Assembly (NCBI GenBank): GCA_030527285.1
Contig: JAUNBC010000014.1
Coordinates: 1 to 41,321 of the forward strand
Source: Bacillota bacterium
GTDB taxonomy: Bacteria > Bacillota > Dehalobacteriia > UBA4068
Length of the DNA: 41,321 nucleotides
Reading direction: 5' to 3'
Shown piece after piece: positions 21,406 through 30,057 of the stretch. Under the pieces are notes generated by a model. It ran no database searches. It had not been told where the DNA came from and saw only the letters and a list, made by a program, of their open reading frames with translations. How positions within the stretch are numbered: position 1 is the stretch's first letter; every line of letters begins with the position of its first letter. The translations under genes were made by a program, and so were the position numbers.

Positions 21406-23088
21406 ATGTTCGATAATAAAACGGTGATCGGTAAACGTCGCGCCGAGATCTATACGGCGGTGAAAAACGCCCTCACGGAGGCCAAACAGCAGGGGCTGCT
21501 CGATTATCAGCAGCTGCCCGATTTTGCCGTGGAGATGCCGCGCGAGGCGGCGCACGGCGATTTTGCCGTCAATGCGGCGATGCTGCTGTCCAAGCAATGC
21601 CGTAAGCCGCCGCGCGATATCGCCAAGCTGATCGCCGAGCATATTGATTTTACCGGCACCGAGGTCGAGAAGATGGAGATCGCCGGCCCCGGCTTCATCA
21701 ATTTCCGGATGCGCGAGGGCTGGCTGGGGCGCGTGCTCTGCGAGATCATCGCCGAGGGCGGCCGCTTTGGCGACAGCTCGCTGGGCGGCGGGCAAAAGGT
21801 GCAGGTGGAGTTCGTTTCCGCCAATCCCACCGGCGAGCTGCATATGGGCAATGCGCGCGGCGCGGCCATCGGCGACAGCCTGGTCAATCTGCTGAATATG
21901 GCCGGCTATGTCGCCGAGCGCGAGTTCTACGTCAACGACGCCGGCAATCAGATCGAGAAATTTGCGCTGACTCTGGAGGCGCTGTATTTGCAGAAATTAG
22001 GCGAGGACGCGCCCTTCCCCGAGGACGGCTATCACGGCGCGGATCTGCCGCCGCTGATCGACGGGCTGATCGCCGAGCTCGGCGATAAATGGCAGCATAT
22101 CGAGCCGGAGCTGCGCCGCGAATATCTGGCCGAGTATGCCCTGAAGCGTAAATTGCAGGCGATACGCGAGGCGCTGGCTGATTTCGGCGTAATCTACGAC
22201 GTATGGTTCTCCGAGCGCAGTCTCCATGACAGCGGCGCGATCAAGCAGGTGGTCGGCGAATTGCGCGCGGCCGGCTGGCTGCTGGATAAGGACGGCGCGG
22301 TGTGGCTGGACTGCGAGCGTATGGGCGAGGAAAAGCCCGAGGTGCTGATACGCGCCAACGGCCTGCCCACCTATTTCGCCGCCGATATCGCCTATCACCG
22401 CAACAAATTCGAGCGCGGCTTCAATACGGTGATCGACATTTGGGGCGCGGATCATCATGGCCACGTGGCGCGGATGAAGGGCGCGATGGAGGCCATCGGC
22501 TATCATCGCGAGCAGCTGGAAGTGATATTGATGCAATTCGTGCGCCTCTATCAAAACGGCGAGCTGCTGAAGATGAGCAAGCGCACCGGCACCTATGTGA
22601 CCTTGCAGGAGCTGATCGAGGAGGTCGGCCGCGACGCGGCGCGCTTCCTCTTCGTCATGCGCTCCGCCGACAGCCTGATCGACTTCGACATGGACCTGGC
22701 CAAATCGCAGAGCAATGATAATCCCGTCTACTATGTGCAGTACGCGCATGCGCGCATCTGCTCGATACTGGCGGCGGCCGGTTGCGATAAGCAACCGCAG
22801 GCGTGCCAAGGCGAGCTGCTGACCCATGCCTCCGAGCTGGCGCTGATCCGCCGTCTGGCTGATTTCCCCGACGAGGTGGCCTATGCCGCCTATCACCGCG
22901 AGCCGCATCGCGTGGCCGCCTATGTGCTGGAGTTGGCGGGGATGTTCCATAATTTCTACGCTCAATGCCATTGCATCGTCGAGGATGCGGAACTGATGCG
23001 CGCGCGCCTGTCGCTGGTGAAAATGGTGGCCAAAACTATCGAGCGCGGGCTGGGCGCGCTGGGCGTATCCGCTCCCGATAAGATGTGA
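21406..23088 (+). CDS. argS: Arginyl-tRNA synthetase
   Basis: 560 residues, the usual ArgRS length. It charges tRNA-Arg with arginine. Visible are the N-terminal Arg-specific domain (about 1-110), class I signature HMGN in VSANPTGELHMGNARGAAIG, REFYVNDAGNQIEKFA, GADHHGHVARMKGAM, the KMSKR loop (KMSKRTGTYVTLQEL) and an anticodon-binding helical domain with PVYYVQYAHARICSI. A TTTTGGAGG site precedes the ATG. It marks the return to GC-rich core codon use. Confidence 0.97.
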   Translation: MFDNKTVIGKRRAEIYTAVKNALTEAKQQGLLDYQQLPDFAVEMPREAAHGDFAVNAAMLLSKQCRKPPRDIAKLIAEHIDFTGTEVEKMEIAGPGFINFRMREGWLGRVLCEIIAEGGRFGDSSLGGGQKVQVEFVSANPTGELHMGNARGAAIGDSLVNLLNMAGYVAEREFYVNDAGNQIEKFALTLEALYLQKLGEDAPFPEDGYHGADLPPLIDGLIAELGDKWQHIEPELRREYLAEYALKRKLQAIREALADFGVIYDVWFSERSLHDSGAIKQVVGELRAAGWLLDKDGAVWLDCERMGEEKPEVLIRANGLPTYFAADIAYHRNKFERGFNTVIDIWGADHHGHVARMKGAMEAIGYHREQLEVILMQFVRLYQNGELLKMSKRTGTYVTLQELIEEVGRDAARFLFVMRSADSLIDFDMDLAKSQSNDNPVYYVQYAHARICSILAAAGCDKQPQACQGELLTHASELALIRRLADFPDEVAYAAYHREPHRVAAYVLELAGMFHNFYAQCHCIVEDAELMRARLSLVKMVAKTIERGLGALGVSAPDKM

Positions 23089-23792
23089 TGAGCGGCCGGA
23101 GCAAGCCGCGCATCGCTATCTCGCCTACCGTGCACCCCGATTACGGCTTGCGGACGCAGCGGCACTATTATCAGGCGCTGTATCAGGCCGGCGCGCTGCC
23201 GTTGATCCTGCCGCTGCTGCCGGGCGTGGCCGGCGAGCTGCTTGCCCTATGCGACGGGCTGCTGCTGGCCGGCGGCGGCGACGTCGAGCCCGCGCGCTAT
23301 GGCGAGGAGCGGCATCCCAGCTGCGACGAGGTGGAGCCGGAGCGCGACGCTTTCGAGATCGAGCTGCTATGGGCGGCGCGGCGGCGGCAGCTGCCGCTGC
23401 TGGGCGTCTGCCGCGGCCTGCAGCTGATCAACGTCGCCTATGGCGGCAGCCTGTGGCAGGACGTATCCCTGCGCGATCAGCCGACGCTCGATCATAATAG
23501 CAGCGCGGCCGACGGCGCGGCGCGGCATACGCTGCGCTTGGGCGAGCCGCGTTTGCGCGCGCTGTACGGCGGCGCGGAGCAGCTTGCGGTCAATACCATG
23601 CATCATCAATTAGTACGCGAGCTGGGCGCGGGGCTGATCGCCGCCGCCCACAGCGCGGACGGCGTGATCGAGGCGGCATGCGGCGGGGCGGATTATCCGC
23701 TGCTGCTGGCCGTGCAATGGCATCCGGAGCGGATGATGGATGAGCAGCGTGAATTGAACTGGTTGATCGAGCAGTCGCAAGCCGGTCGATAA
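23088..23792 (+). CDS. Peptidase C26 / gamma-glutamyl-gamma-aminobutyrate hydrolase-like glutamine amidotransferase
   Basis: 234 residues with the class I glutaminase fold: nucleophile cysteine in LLGVCRGLQLINVAYGG, His and Glu in QWHPE near the C-terminus, and the early LLAGGGDVEPARYGEE typical of the C26 (PuuD-like) group. It should cleave gamma-glutamyl amide bonds; the real substrate is unknown. The ATG overlaps the argS stop by 1 bp (GTG 23085 is an alternative), so it is translated by coupling. Confidence 0.85.
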   Translation: MSGRSKPRIAISPTVHPDYGLRTQRHYYQALYQAGALPLILPLLPGVAGELLALCDGLLLAGGGDVEPARYGEERHPSCDEVEPERDAFEIELLWAARRRQLPLLGVCRGLQLINVAYGGSLWQDVSLRDQPTLDHNSSAADGAARHTLRLGEPRLRALYGGAEQLAVNTMHHQLVRELGAGLIAAAHSADGVIEAACGGADYPLLLAVQWHPERMMDEQRELNWLIEQSQAGR

Positions 23793-23821
23793 ACGGCCGG
23801 CGCAAACGGATAGGAGATACC

Positions 23822-24289
23822 ATGGGCGAGATAACCGTATATTCCGGCTCTCCCGAGCAAACGCAAGCCCTGGGCCGCCGCATCGGCGCGCTGATGCCGG
23901 CGGGCGCGGTGATCGCCGCCCACGGCGGCCTCGGCATGGGCAAAACGCTGCTGGCCGCCGCTATCGCCGCCGGCATGGGTATCGCGGATAACATACTCTC
24001 GCCGACCTTTGTTTTCTTCAATGAATATCGGGGGCGGCTGCCCTTTTGCCATATCGACGCTTACCGGCTGGAGGACGCGGAGGCGGAGGAGCTCGAGCAG
24101 ATCGGCCTGGATGAGTGCTTCATGCACGGGCAGGCGGTATTCGTCGAATGGCCGCAATTCATCGCCGCCTACCTGCCGCCGCGGCATATCGACCTGTATA
24201 TCGAGCGCGGCGATAAGGAGCGCCGGCGCAGTTTGCGCTTCGTTTACGACGCTGAGGACGGCTGGATCGAGGAGGCCTTATGCGGATAA
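23822..24289 (+). CDS. tsaE: tRNA t6A synthesis ATPase TsaE
   Basis: 155 residues. Walker A GGLGMGKT, switch region SPTFVFFNEYRG with the HIDAYRLED motif, and VEWPQF are diagnostic. TsaE is the ATPase partner of TsaB-TsaD that makes N6-threonylcarbamoyladenosine at position 37 of tRNAs reading ANN codons. Starts 29 bp after the C26 gene with TAGGAGATACC as ribosome site, and overlaps tsaB by 10 bp. Confidence 0.95.
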   Translation: MGEITVYSGSPEQTQALGRRIGALMPAGAVIAAHGGLGMGKTLLAAAIAAGMGIADNILSPTFVFFNEYRGRLPFCHIDAYRLEDAEAEELEQIGLDECFMHGQAVFVEWPQFIAAYLPPRHIDLYIERGDKERRRSLRFVYDAEDGWIEEALCG

Positions 24290-24987
24290 TCGCTATTGAT
24301 ACCGGCTCGGCGGCTTTGTCGCTGGCTCTGGCCGACGAGCATGGCGTCGTCGCCGAGGCGGGGCTGAATAACGGCCGCCAGCATTCGCTGACGCTGCTGC
24401 CGATGCTGGACGCGCTATTGGCCAATGCCGGTTGGAGCCTGCGTCAGGCCGACGCGCTGGCGCTGACTATCGGCCCCGGCTCTTTCACCGGCTTGCGCAT
24501 CGGCGTGGCTACGGCCAAGGCATGGGCGCAGGGCGTGGGGCTGCCGCTGATCGCCGTGTCCTCCTTGCAGGCGATGGCTTTGACCGCCGCCGAGAGCGGC
24601 TTGAGCGTCTGTCCGGTCTTTGACGCGCGGCGCGACGAGGTCTACTGGGCGCTGTTCGACGGCGAAAACCGCCGTTTGAGCGAGGACGCGGCGCTGGCTC
24701 CGGCGGCCTTGGCCGAGCGTCTGGCGGCGCTGCGTCAGCCGGTGGTAATGGCCGGCGACGCGCTGGACAAGTACGCGCCGCTGTTCGCCGCCGCGCTGGG
24801 CGACGATTTCCGTCCCGCGCCGCCGCAGCGACGGCTGTTCATGGCGTCCGCCGCCGCCTTGCTCGGCGCGGACAAATACGCGCGCGGCGAGTTTAGCGAG
24901 GCGGCGAGCCTGCAGCCGGTATATTTGCGGCTGTCCGAGGCCGAGGAAAAGAAGCTGGCGCGGGAGGCGGCGGCTGATGGAAGATAA
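24280..24987 (+). CDS. tsaB: tRNA t6A synthesis scaffold protein TsaB
   Basis: 235 residues of the ASKHA family: IIAIDTGSAALSLALADEHG, GPGSFTGLRIGVATAKAWAQ and CPVFDARRDEVYWALF. TsaB dimerises with TsaD to form the threonylcarbamoyl-transfer complex. It overlaps tsaE at its start and rimI by 11 bp at its end, consistent with one operon. Confidence 0.95.
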   Translation: MRIIAIDTGSAALSLALADEHGVVAEAGLNNGRQHSLTLLPMLDALLANAGWSLRQADALALTIGPGSFTGLRIGVATAKAWAQGVGLPLIAVSSLQAMALTAAESGLSVCPVFDARRDEVYWALFDGENRRLSEDAALAPAALAERLAALRQPVVMAGDALDKYAPLFAAALGDDFRPAPPQRRLFMASAAALLGADKYARGEFSEAASLQPVYLRLSEAEEKKLAREAAADGR

Positions 24988-25450
24988 GTTTACGCTGCGC
25001 CGCCTGACGCTGGCGGATTTAGCGGCGATATCTGAGATCGAGCGGCTGTGCTTCAGCCATCCGTGGAGCGAGCAGACCTACCGGCAGGAGCTGCGCGATA
25101 ATCCGCTCAGCCGTTTTTGGGGCTGCTTTGCCAACGGAGAATTATGCGGCTTTGCCGGGTTGTGGCTGGTTGCCGGCGAGGGGCATGTGATGAACGTCGG
25201 CGTGCATCCGTCATGGCGGCGCGCCGGTATCGCCGAGCTGCTGATGCGGCGGCTGCTGGCCGAGGGTGCGGCGCTGGGAGCGGCGGCCTTCACCCTGGAG
25301 GTGCGCGCCTCCAATCAGGCGGCGATAGCGCTCTATCATAAGCTGGGCTTTGTCGATAGCGGCCTGCGCCCCGGCTATTACGAGCAGCCGCAGGAGGACG
25401 CGCTGATCATGTGGCTGGATACGCGGCAGGCTATGCGGGAGGAACGATGA
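24977..25450 (+). CDS. rimI: Ribosomal protein N-alpha-acetyltransferase RimI
   Basis: 157 residues, GNAT fold: substrate-side CFSHPWSEQTYRQEL, acetyl-CoA-binding VHPSWRRAGIAELLMRRLL, and EVRASNQAAIALYHKLGFVD followed by YYEQPQEDALIMWLD. These are RimI hallmarks. It acetylates the N-terminal alanine of ribosomal protein S18 in model bacteria. Position between tsaB and tsaD is the standard Firmicute order. Confidence 0.93.
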   Translation: MEDKFTLRRLTLADLAAISEIERLCFSHPWSEQTYRQELRDNPLSRFWGCFANGELCGFAGLWLVAGEGHVMNVGVHPSWRRAGIAELLMRRLLAEGAALGAAAFTLEVRASNQAAIALYHKLGFVDSGLRPGYYEQPQEDALIMWLDTRQAMREER

Positions 25451-26508
25451 ACGAGAGCAAGCCGGATAAGAGCATACGCATTCTCGCTATCGAGAGCTCC
25501 TGCGACGAGACGGCGGCGGCGGTGGTGGCGGACGGGCGGCAGGTGCTGTCCAACGTCATCTCCTCGCAGATCGCCGTGCATCGCGAGTATGGCGGCGTGG
25601 TGCCTGAGATCGCCTCGCGCAATCATCTGCTGGCGCTGACGCCGGTGGTCGAGCAGGCGCTGGCTGACGCGGCCTGCACGCTCGACGATATACAGGCCGT
25701 CGCCGTGTCCCATGGACCGGGGCTGGCCGGCGCGCTGCTGGTCGGCGTGTCCTATGCCAAGGCGCTGGCCTATGCGCGGCAGCTGCCGTTGATCGCCGTG
25801 CATCATTGGCAGGGGCATGTGGCGGCGATAGAGATCGAGCACCGGCTCGAGCCGCCCTATTTGGCGCTGGTGGTATCCGGCTCGCATAGCGGGCTGCTGC
25901 TGGTCGGCGAGCAGGGCGGGCGCCTGCTCGGCTGCTCGCATGACGACGCGGCGGGAGAGGCCTTTGACAAGATCGCCCGCGCTCTGGGGCTGCCCTATCC
26001 GGGCGGGCCGGAGATCGAGCGCGCGGCGGCGGGCGGCGACGCGGCCTACGTCGATTTTCCCCGCGCCTGGCTGCCCGACAGCGACGATTTCTCCTTCTCC
26101 GGGCTCAAGTCGGCGGTGCTCAATTATCTGCATCATCGCGAGCAGCTGGGCGACCCGCCGCGCGCTGACGAAATCAAGCATATCGCGGCTGCGGCGCAGC
26201 AGGCGATCTGCGACGTGCTGTCGTGGAAGGCGGTGCTGGCGGCGCGGCGCGAGGGGCTGAAGCAGATCGTGCTCGTCGGCGGCGTGGCGGCTAATGGCTG
26301 CTTGCGGCGGATGACTGCCGAACGCGCGGCGGAGCAGGGTATCACGGTCAGCTATCCCGCGCCGGTGTATTGCACCGATAACGCGGCAATGATCGGCGTG
26401 GCAGCTTACCGCCAATATGCGGCCGGCGACTTTGCCGATATGCGGCTCAATGCCTGTCCGCGCCTGCCTTTGCCGGTGTTGGCGGCGGGCGGGGCGGCTG
26501 AACAGTAA
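25447..26508 (+). CDS. tsaD: tRNA t6A threonylcarbamoyltransferase TsaD
   Basis: 353 residues. ILAIESSCDETAAAVV, metal-binding HHWQGHVAA, GPGLAGALLVGVSYAKALAY and VLVGGVAANGCLRRM identify TsaD (Kae1/Gcp), the catalytic subunit that moves the threonylcarbamoyl group to A37. ATG 25447 overlaps the rimI stop (ATGA) and follows GGGAGGAACG. It closes the t6A operon and is followed by a DnaA-box-like cluster. Confidence 0.97.
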   Translation: MNESKPDKSIRILAIESSCDETAAAVVADGRQVLSNVISSQIAVHREYGGVVPEIASRNHLLALTPVVEQALADAACTLDDIQAVAVSHGPGLAGALLVGVSYAKALAYARQLPLIAVHHWQGHVAAIEIEHRLEPPYLALVVSGSHSGLLLVGEQGGRLLGCSHDDAAGEAFDKIARALGLPYPGGPEIERAAAGGDAAYVDFPRAWLPDSDDFSFSGLKSAVLNYLHHREQLGDPPRADEIKHIAAAAQQAICDVLSWKAVLAARREGLKQIVLVGGVAANGCLRRMTAERAAEQGITVSYPAPVYCTDNAAMIGVAAYRQYAAGDFADMRLNACPRLPLPVLAAGGAAEQ

Positions 26509-26521
26509 TTTTTCCGCACGG

Positions 26522-26587
26522 TTTTCCACAATTTGACATGATCCTGGGGAATTCTCTTGTGGATTATGTGGATAACATTGTTGATAA
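26522..26587. promoter_or_regulatory. Cluster of DnaA-box-like sequences
   Basis: TTTTCCACA (26522-26530), TGTGGATTA (26558-26566), TGTGGATAA (26567-26575, exact match to the complement of TTATCCACA) and TGTTGATAA (26579-26587). Two boxes abut and a third follows after 3 nt, all in one orientation. The 260-bp intergenic region between tsaD and the histidine kinase gene holds no coding frame. Confidence 0.6.
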
Positions 26588-26768
26588 CCATGCGCATTAT
26601 AGCCAAAAAACACGAGGCCGGCGGAAAAAAGCCGCGTCGAAAAAGCTCGCAATTTGCCTGAATAAAGGGTTAGTATAAAAAAGGATATCCGCGTTGTTGC
26701 TGCGAATATAGATAAAAAAGGGCTTGCCGCGGCGGTATGCGGGCAGCCGTGCATTTATCGGAGGAACC

Positions 26769-27479
26769 ATGGGGGAAGCGTTGAAGCTGCGCGCGCGTCT
26801 TGCCGGCGAACACGCCGAATTGCAGCGGCAATTGGGGGAGTATTCGTTTTCTGTCGTACATGAATTGAAAGCGCCGCTGGCCGCGCTGCGCGCCAATCTG
26901 CAATTGCTGGAGCGGCAAAGCGGCGGCGCGGAGCAATCGCCGCGCTGGAATATCGCCTACCGGCAGATCGACGATATGGCGGCGCTGCTCGACGGCTATA
27001 TGCGGCTGGCTCGCTGCGGCGCGCTGCCGGAAGCTTGCCCGCTGTCCCTGGCGCAGCTATGCGCCGAAACGGCGGCCTTATTGCGCGCCTACCTGACGGC
27101 GCGCGGCGTTTGTTTGAGCGAGGACTATCAATCCGGCCTGCCATTGATCCGCGGCGATGAGCAGCGGCTCAAGCAGGTGCTGATCAATCTGCTCGGCAAC
27201 GCCGCCAGCGCTTGCAGCAACGGCGGGCATATCGCGCTGACTGTGGGCGGCGATCAGCGGGAGCAATGGCTGAAGGTCAGCGACGACGGCTGCGGCATCG
27301 ACCTTGAGCGGCTGGGCATCGAGCGGCTGGAGCAGGTGTTCGAGCCGTACGTCAGCAGCCGCGGCAGCGGCCTGGGGCTGGCGATATGCCGGCGTATCAT
27401 CGACGAATGCGGCGGCGCTATCAGCGTCAGCAGCAGCGTCGGGCGGGGGACGGAGTTTGTTGTCCGCCTGCCGGTGTAA
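26769..27479 (+). CDS. Soluble sensor histidine kinase, minimal core
   Basis: 236 residues: a short N-terminal helix, HisKA H-box with phospho-acceptor in YSFSVVHELKAPLAAL (about His36), then HATPase with N-box VLINLLGNAASACS, G1 DDGCGID, and G2 GSGLGLAICRRIIDECGG. It has no membrane segment and no PAS or GAF input domain, and no response regulator is nearby. GGAGG precedes ATG 26769. Such orphan kinases in spore formers often feed the Spo0A phosphorelay; that is an inference here. Confidence 0.85.
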   Translation: MGEALKLRARLAGEHAELQRQLGEYSFSVVHELKAPLAALRANLQLLERQSGGAEQSPRWNIAYRQIDDMAALLDGYMRLARCGALPEACPLSLAQLCAETAALLRAYLTARGVCLSEDYQSGLPLIRGDEQRLKQVLINLLGNAASACSNGGHIALTVGGDQREQWLKVSDDGCGIDLERLGIERLEQVFEPYVSSRGSGLGLAICRRIIDECGGAISVSSSVGRGTEFVVRLPV

Positions 27480-27539
27480 CCGGCAGCAGCGGATAGAAAT
27501 CGCAGGGGCGCGTAAGCGCCTCTTAGTTATCGCCGGTAC

Positions 27540-27590
27540 TTGCAATTCGCCTCATAAATGTATATAATGTACTACATCATGCTTATGAGG
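27540..27590 (+). promoter_or_regulatory. cysE promoter inside an inverted repeat
   Basis: TTGCAA (27540-27545), 17 nt, TATAAT (27563-27568) is a near-consensus sigma-A promoter. CCTCATAA (27550-27557) and TTATGAGG (27583-27590) are perfect inverted 8-mers flanking the -10 box, the second overlapping the ribosome site TGAGGTGAT. This could be a repressor operator controlled by cysteine supply. Confidence 0.65.
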
Positions 27591-27597
27591 TGATATT

Positions 27598-28236
27598 ATG
27601 TCTTTGTATTCGGACGCGAAAAACATGGCGGCCAAGGATCCCGCCGCCAAGAACGTCCTGGAAGTCATTTTGCTCTATGCCGGGTTTCATGCGATAGTCT
27701 GGCATCGCATCGCCCATTTCTTCTATCGCTGTCGTCTGTTTCTGTTAGCGCGGCTGTTCTCGCAGCTGGGACGCTTTTTCACCGGCATCGAGATCCACCC
27801 CGGAGCCAAGATCGGCAAGAACCTGTTCATCGACCACGGCATGGGCATCGTCATCGGCGAGACGGCGGAGATCGGCGATAATTGCACTCTCTACCACGGC
27901 GTGACCTTGGGCGGTACCGGCAAGGACGTGGGCAAACGGCATCCGACCATCGGCGATAATGTGCTGATCGGCGCCGGAGCCAAGGTGCTCGGCCCCTTTA
28001 CCGTCGGCGAAGGCTCGATGATCGGCGCCAATTCGGTGGTGCTGCGCGAGATACCGCCGCATACCACCGTCACCGGCATTCCCGGGCGCGCCGTCAAGCA
28101 AAAGCAGCAGCGCGTGCCCAGCTCCGACCTCAATCAGATCGACCTGCCCGACCCGGTGATGACGGAATTCATTCGCCTGCATGAAGCCATAGATAAATTG
28201 GAAAAGCGCTGCGAGCAGATGGAAAAGCGCTCTTGA
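27598..28236 (+). CDS. cysE: Serine O-acetyltransferase
   Basis: 212 residues. It makes O-acetylserine from serine and acetyl-CoA, the first step of cysteine synthesis. The N-terminal helical part ([16 protein letters not shown]) is followed by a left-handed beta-helix of hexapeptide repeats, with the catalytic [60 protein letters not shown] and the C-terminal acetyl-CoA loop. It is the short Firmicute form. Monocistronic: own promoter and a terminator 11 bp after the stop. No cysK follows. Confidence 0.96.
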   Translation: MSLYSDAKNMAAKDPAAKNVLEVILLYAGFHAIVWHRIAHFFYRCRLFLLARLFSQLGRFFTGIEIHPGAKIGKNLFIDHGMGIVIGETAEIGDNCTLYHGVTLGGTGKDVGKRHPTIGDNVLIGAGAKVLGPFTVGEGSMIGANSVVLREIPPHTTVTGIPGRAVKQKQQRVPSSDLNQIDLPDPVMTEFIRLHEAIDKLEKRCEQMEKRS

Positions 28237-28246
28237 GCTTATTGTA

Positions 28247-28286
28247 CCGGACTGAAAGGCCGTAAAGCCCTCCAGTCCGGTTTTTT
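28247..28286 (+). terminator. cysE terminator
   Basis: CCGGACTG (28247-28254) pairs with CAGTCCGG (28273-28280), followed by six T. Confidence 0.85.
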
Positions 28287-28297
28287 GCAGCTAAAGC

Positions 28298-28325
28298 AAA
28301 AAACCCTGCGCAAACAGGGCTTTTT
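28298..28325 (-). terminator. Terminator of the YcxB-like gene
   Basis: Minus strand CCCTG-TTTGCG-CAGGG followed by six T. The hairpin is closely related to those at 12862 and 38861, but on the plus-strand reading it has one mismatch. Confidence 0.7.
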
Positions 28326-28407
28326 CTTTATACGAGCAACGCTTATGCGAGCAACTCTTTCTCTGCCGTCTCGAGCGGCGGCGCGTCCTCAAGCGATGGG
28401 CTTGCGC

Positions 28408-28938
28408 TTATTGGGTTTGGTCGCGGTGCTTATGTTTGAAGCGGGTGTAGAGGATGCGCTTCAGCGTCAGCGCGTCCTCGGGGTCTATATCCGACTTGGG
28501 GATATAGATGGCGTACTTGTTCTTGAACATGATCACCATGATATTTTTATTCTCGCCGGAGCTGTCGATCTGCTTCCAGGAGAAGGTCTCGATATTATGT
28601 TTGCTCAATTCCTCGACCGTGATGCCGGAGAGGCGGTCGATGATATAATGGCTGCGATTGCCGATGGTATGCTTATTGCGCTCGAGAAACTTGCGCTTGC
28701 AGCGGAAATAGTTCAGCACATAGGCCGCGACTATCAGCAGACAGACGAAGCCGCAGACGATAGCGCCGATGGCCTGATCCTGGAAGCCGATAACCAGTAT
28801 CACCGGCGACATACATAAGGCGACCAGCACCAGCGGTATCATATTACGATTCATGAAAATTTCCGAGAATACGTAATACTCGCTGAGGTTTTGCTCGGTG
28901 ATGGCGGTATCGACGGTAATGCGTGATGATGATCTCAT
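28408..28938 (-). CDS. YcxB-like membrane protein
   Basis: 176 residues with two adjacent membrane segments (about 34-52 and 57-76). The C-terminal cytoplasmic domain has FSWKQIDSSGENKNIMVIMF and KYAIYIPKSDI, matching the YcxB-like domain. Its function is not known. It lies 27 bp downstream of the WG-repeat gene on the same strand and may be cotranscribed with it. Confidence 0.7.
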   Translation of the reverse strand: MRSSSRITVDTAITEQNLSEYYVFSEIFMNRNMIPLVLVALCMSPVILVIGFQDQAIGAIVCGFVCLLIVAAYVLNYFRCKRKFLERNKHTIGNRSHYIIDRLSGITVEELSKHNIETFSWKQIDSSGENKNIMVIMFKNKYAIYIPKSDIDPEDALTLKRILYTRFKHKHRDQTQ

Positions 28939-28965
28939 GGTATCCTCCTGCCTGACGCGGCGCTA

Positions 28966-29862
28966 TTATACGTTGCTCAGCAGATCGGCCTGCACCTCTG
29001 CCGAGGGAACAAGATCCCAGTTGACCGGCGCGGGCGCGTTTGGCGCGGCCGCGTCCGTGGGCTGCTCGCCCTGTGCGTCGCGGTTGCGCACGATGCCGCC
29101 CCAGCGGCCGTCTTGATAAACGTAGATGATCGGTATTTCCTCGCCGGTAGCTTCGACGACCATGCTGCTCATCACCGCCTGCTCATAGTCCAGCGCGATG
29201 ATGATATCGCCGGCGGCGTTGATAAAGCCGTATTTATCCGCCAGGCGCACGCGCGACAGCGGCCAGGCGGCGTTGGTGGTCAGCAGGTCAAAGTCATCCC
29301 ATTTCGGCTCCATCAGCACCGTGCCGCTGCCGTCGATAGCGCCGTACAGCCCGTCGCGCTGTACGACTATCATGCCGGTGGAAGTGCAGCCTTCTTCGTC
29401 GATCTCCGGCTCCACCGCATCCCAGAGCTGGTCGGAGAGCGGGGTCAGGTCGGTCTTGGAATAGAGCTGATACTTGCCGTCAGTCTTTAGCGCCCACGCA
29501 TAGGGCAGGATGACGATATCCTGATACTTTTCCTCCAGCACCGGCCGGCGCGCGGCGTCGATCAGGCCGTACGCCCCCTCGCTGCCGGAGATATAATACT
29601 GCTTGTGTATATGGCGGGTGATCTTAGTGTCCGCGTCATACTCGGTATAATAGAGCAGGTAGGGGGTAGTGCCGTCGATGCCGGCGAACTCCTGCTCGTC
29701 GTCGTCGAGAAATTGCTGCAAGCCGGAGACGCCGCCGCTGAAGAATACGGCGGCTTTATCAGCCAGCGCGTCAACGCCCCAATTACCCAAACAGGCGACA
29801 AAGACGATCAGCACTTTTAATAATGTTATCAGGGTATGGCCCTCGCGTCTCTTGATCACCAA
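28966..29862 (-). CDS. Membrane-anchored WG-repeat protein
   Basis: 298 residues: one N-terminal membrane segment (about 11-30), then extracellular WG-type repeats, for example AYGLIDAARRPVLEEKYQDI, LYGAIDGSGTVLMEPKWDDF and KYGFINAAGDIIIALDYEQA. WG repeats form beta-propeller-like protein-binding surfaces; the partner is unknown. It is divergent from trkA across a 195-bp promoter region. Confidence 0.8.
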   Translation of the reverse strand: MVIKRREGHTLITLLKVLIVFVACLGNWGVDALADKAAVFFSGGVSGLQQFLDDDEQEFAGIDGTTPYLLYYTEYDADTKITRHIHKQYYISGSEGAYGLIDAARRPVLEEKYQDIVILPYAWALKTDGKYQLYSKTDLTPLSDQLWDAVEPEIDEEGCTSTGMIVVQRDGLYGAIDGSGTVLMEPKWDDFDLLTTNAAWPLSRVRLADKYGFINAAGDIIIALDYEQAVMSSMVVEATGEEIPIIYVYQDGRWGGIVRNRDAQGEQPTDAAAPNAPAPVNWDLVPSAEVQADLLSNV

Positions 29863-29943
29863 AAAACTGACCTCCGGCTAATGGCGTTTGCCTTGCGTAG
29901 CAACAATTATTTTACCACAAAAAACGCGTATTGCCAAATATAT

Positions 29944-29972
29944 TTTACTTTTTTACCATTATGCGCTATAAT
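29944..29972 (+). promoter_or_regulatory. Likely trkA promoter
   Basis: TTTACT (29944-29949), 17 nt, TATAAT (29967-29972). The leader contains a GC hairpin GCCGCG-CTG-CGCGGC (30005-30019) about 38 nt before the trkA start. Confidence 0.6.
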
Positions 29973-30057
29973 AGCAAATAGTATCAGTGGAAGTTTCGCC
30001 TTGCGCCGCGCTGCGCGGCAGCGCGGGGCTTGTTGAGCGGGCCGATGGGAGGCAAGC

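Noticed and set aside
27480-27597. T-box leader for cysE
   Set aside because: The transcribed leader after the promoter is only about 20-25 nt, far too short.
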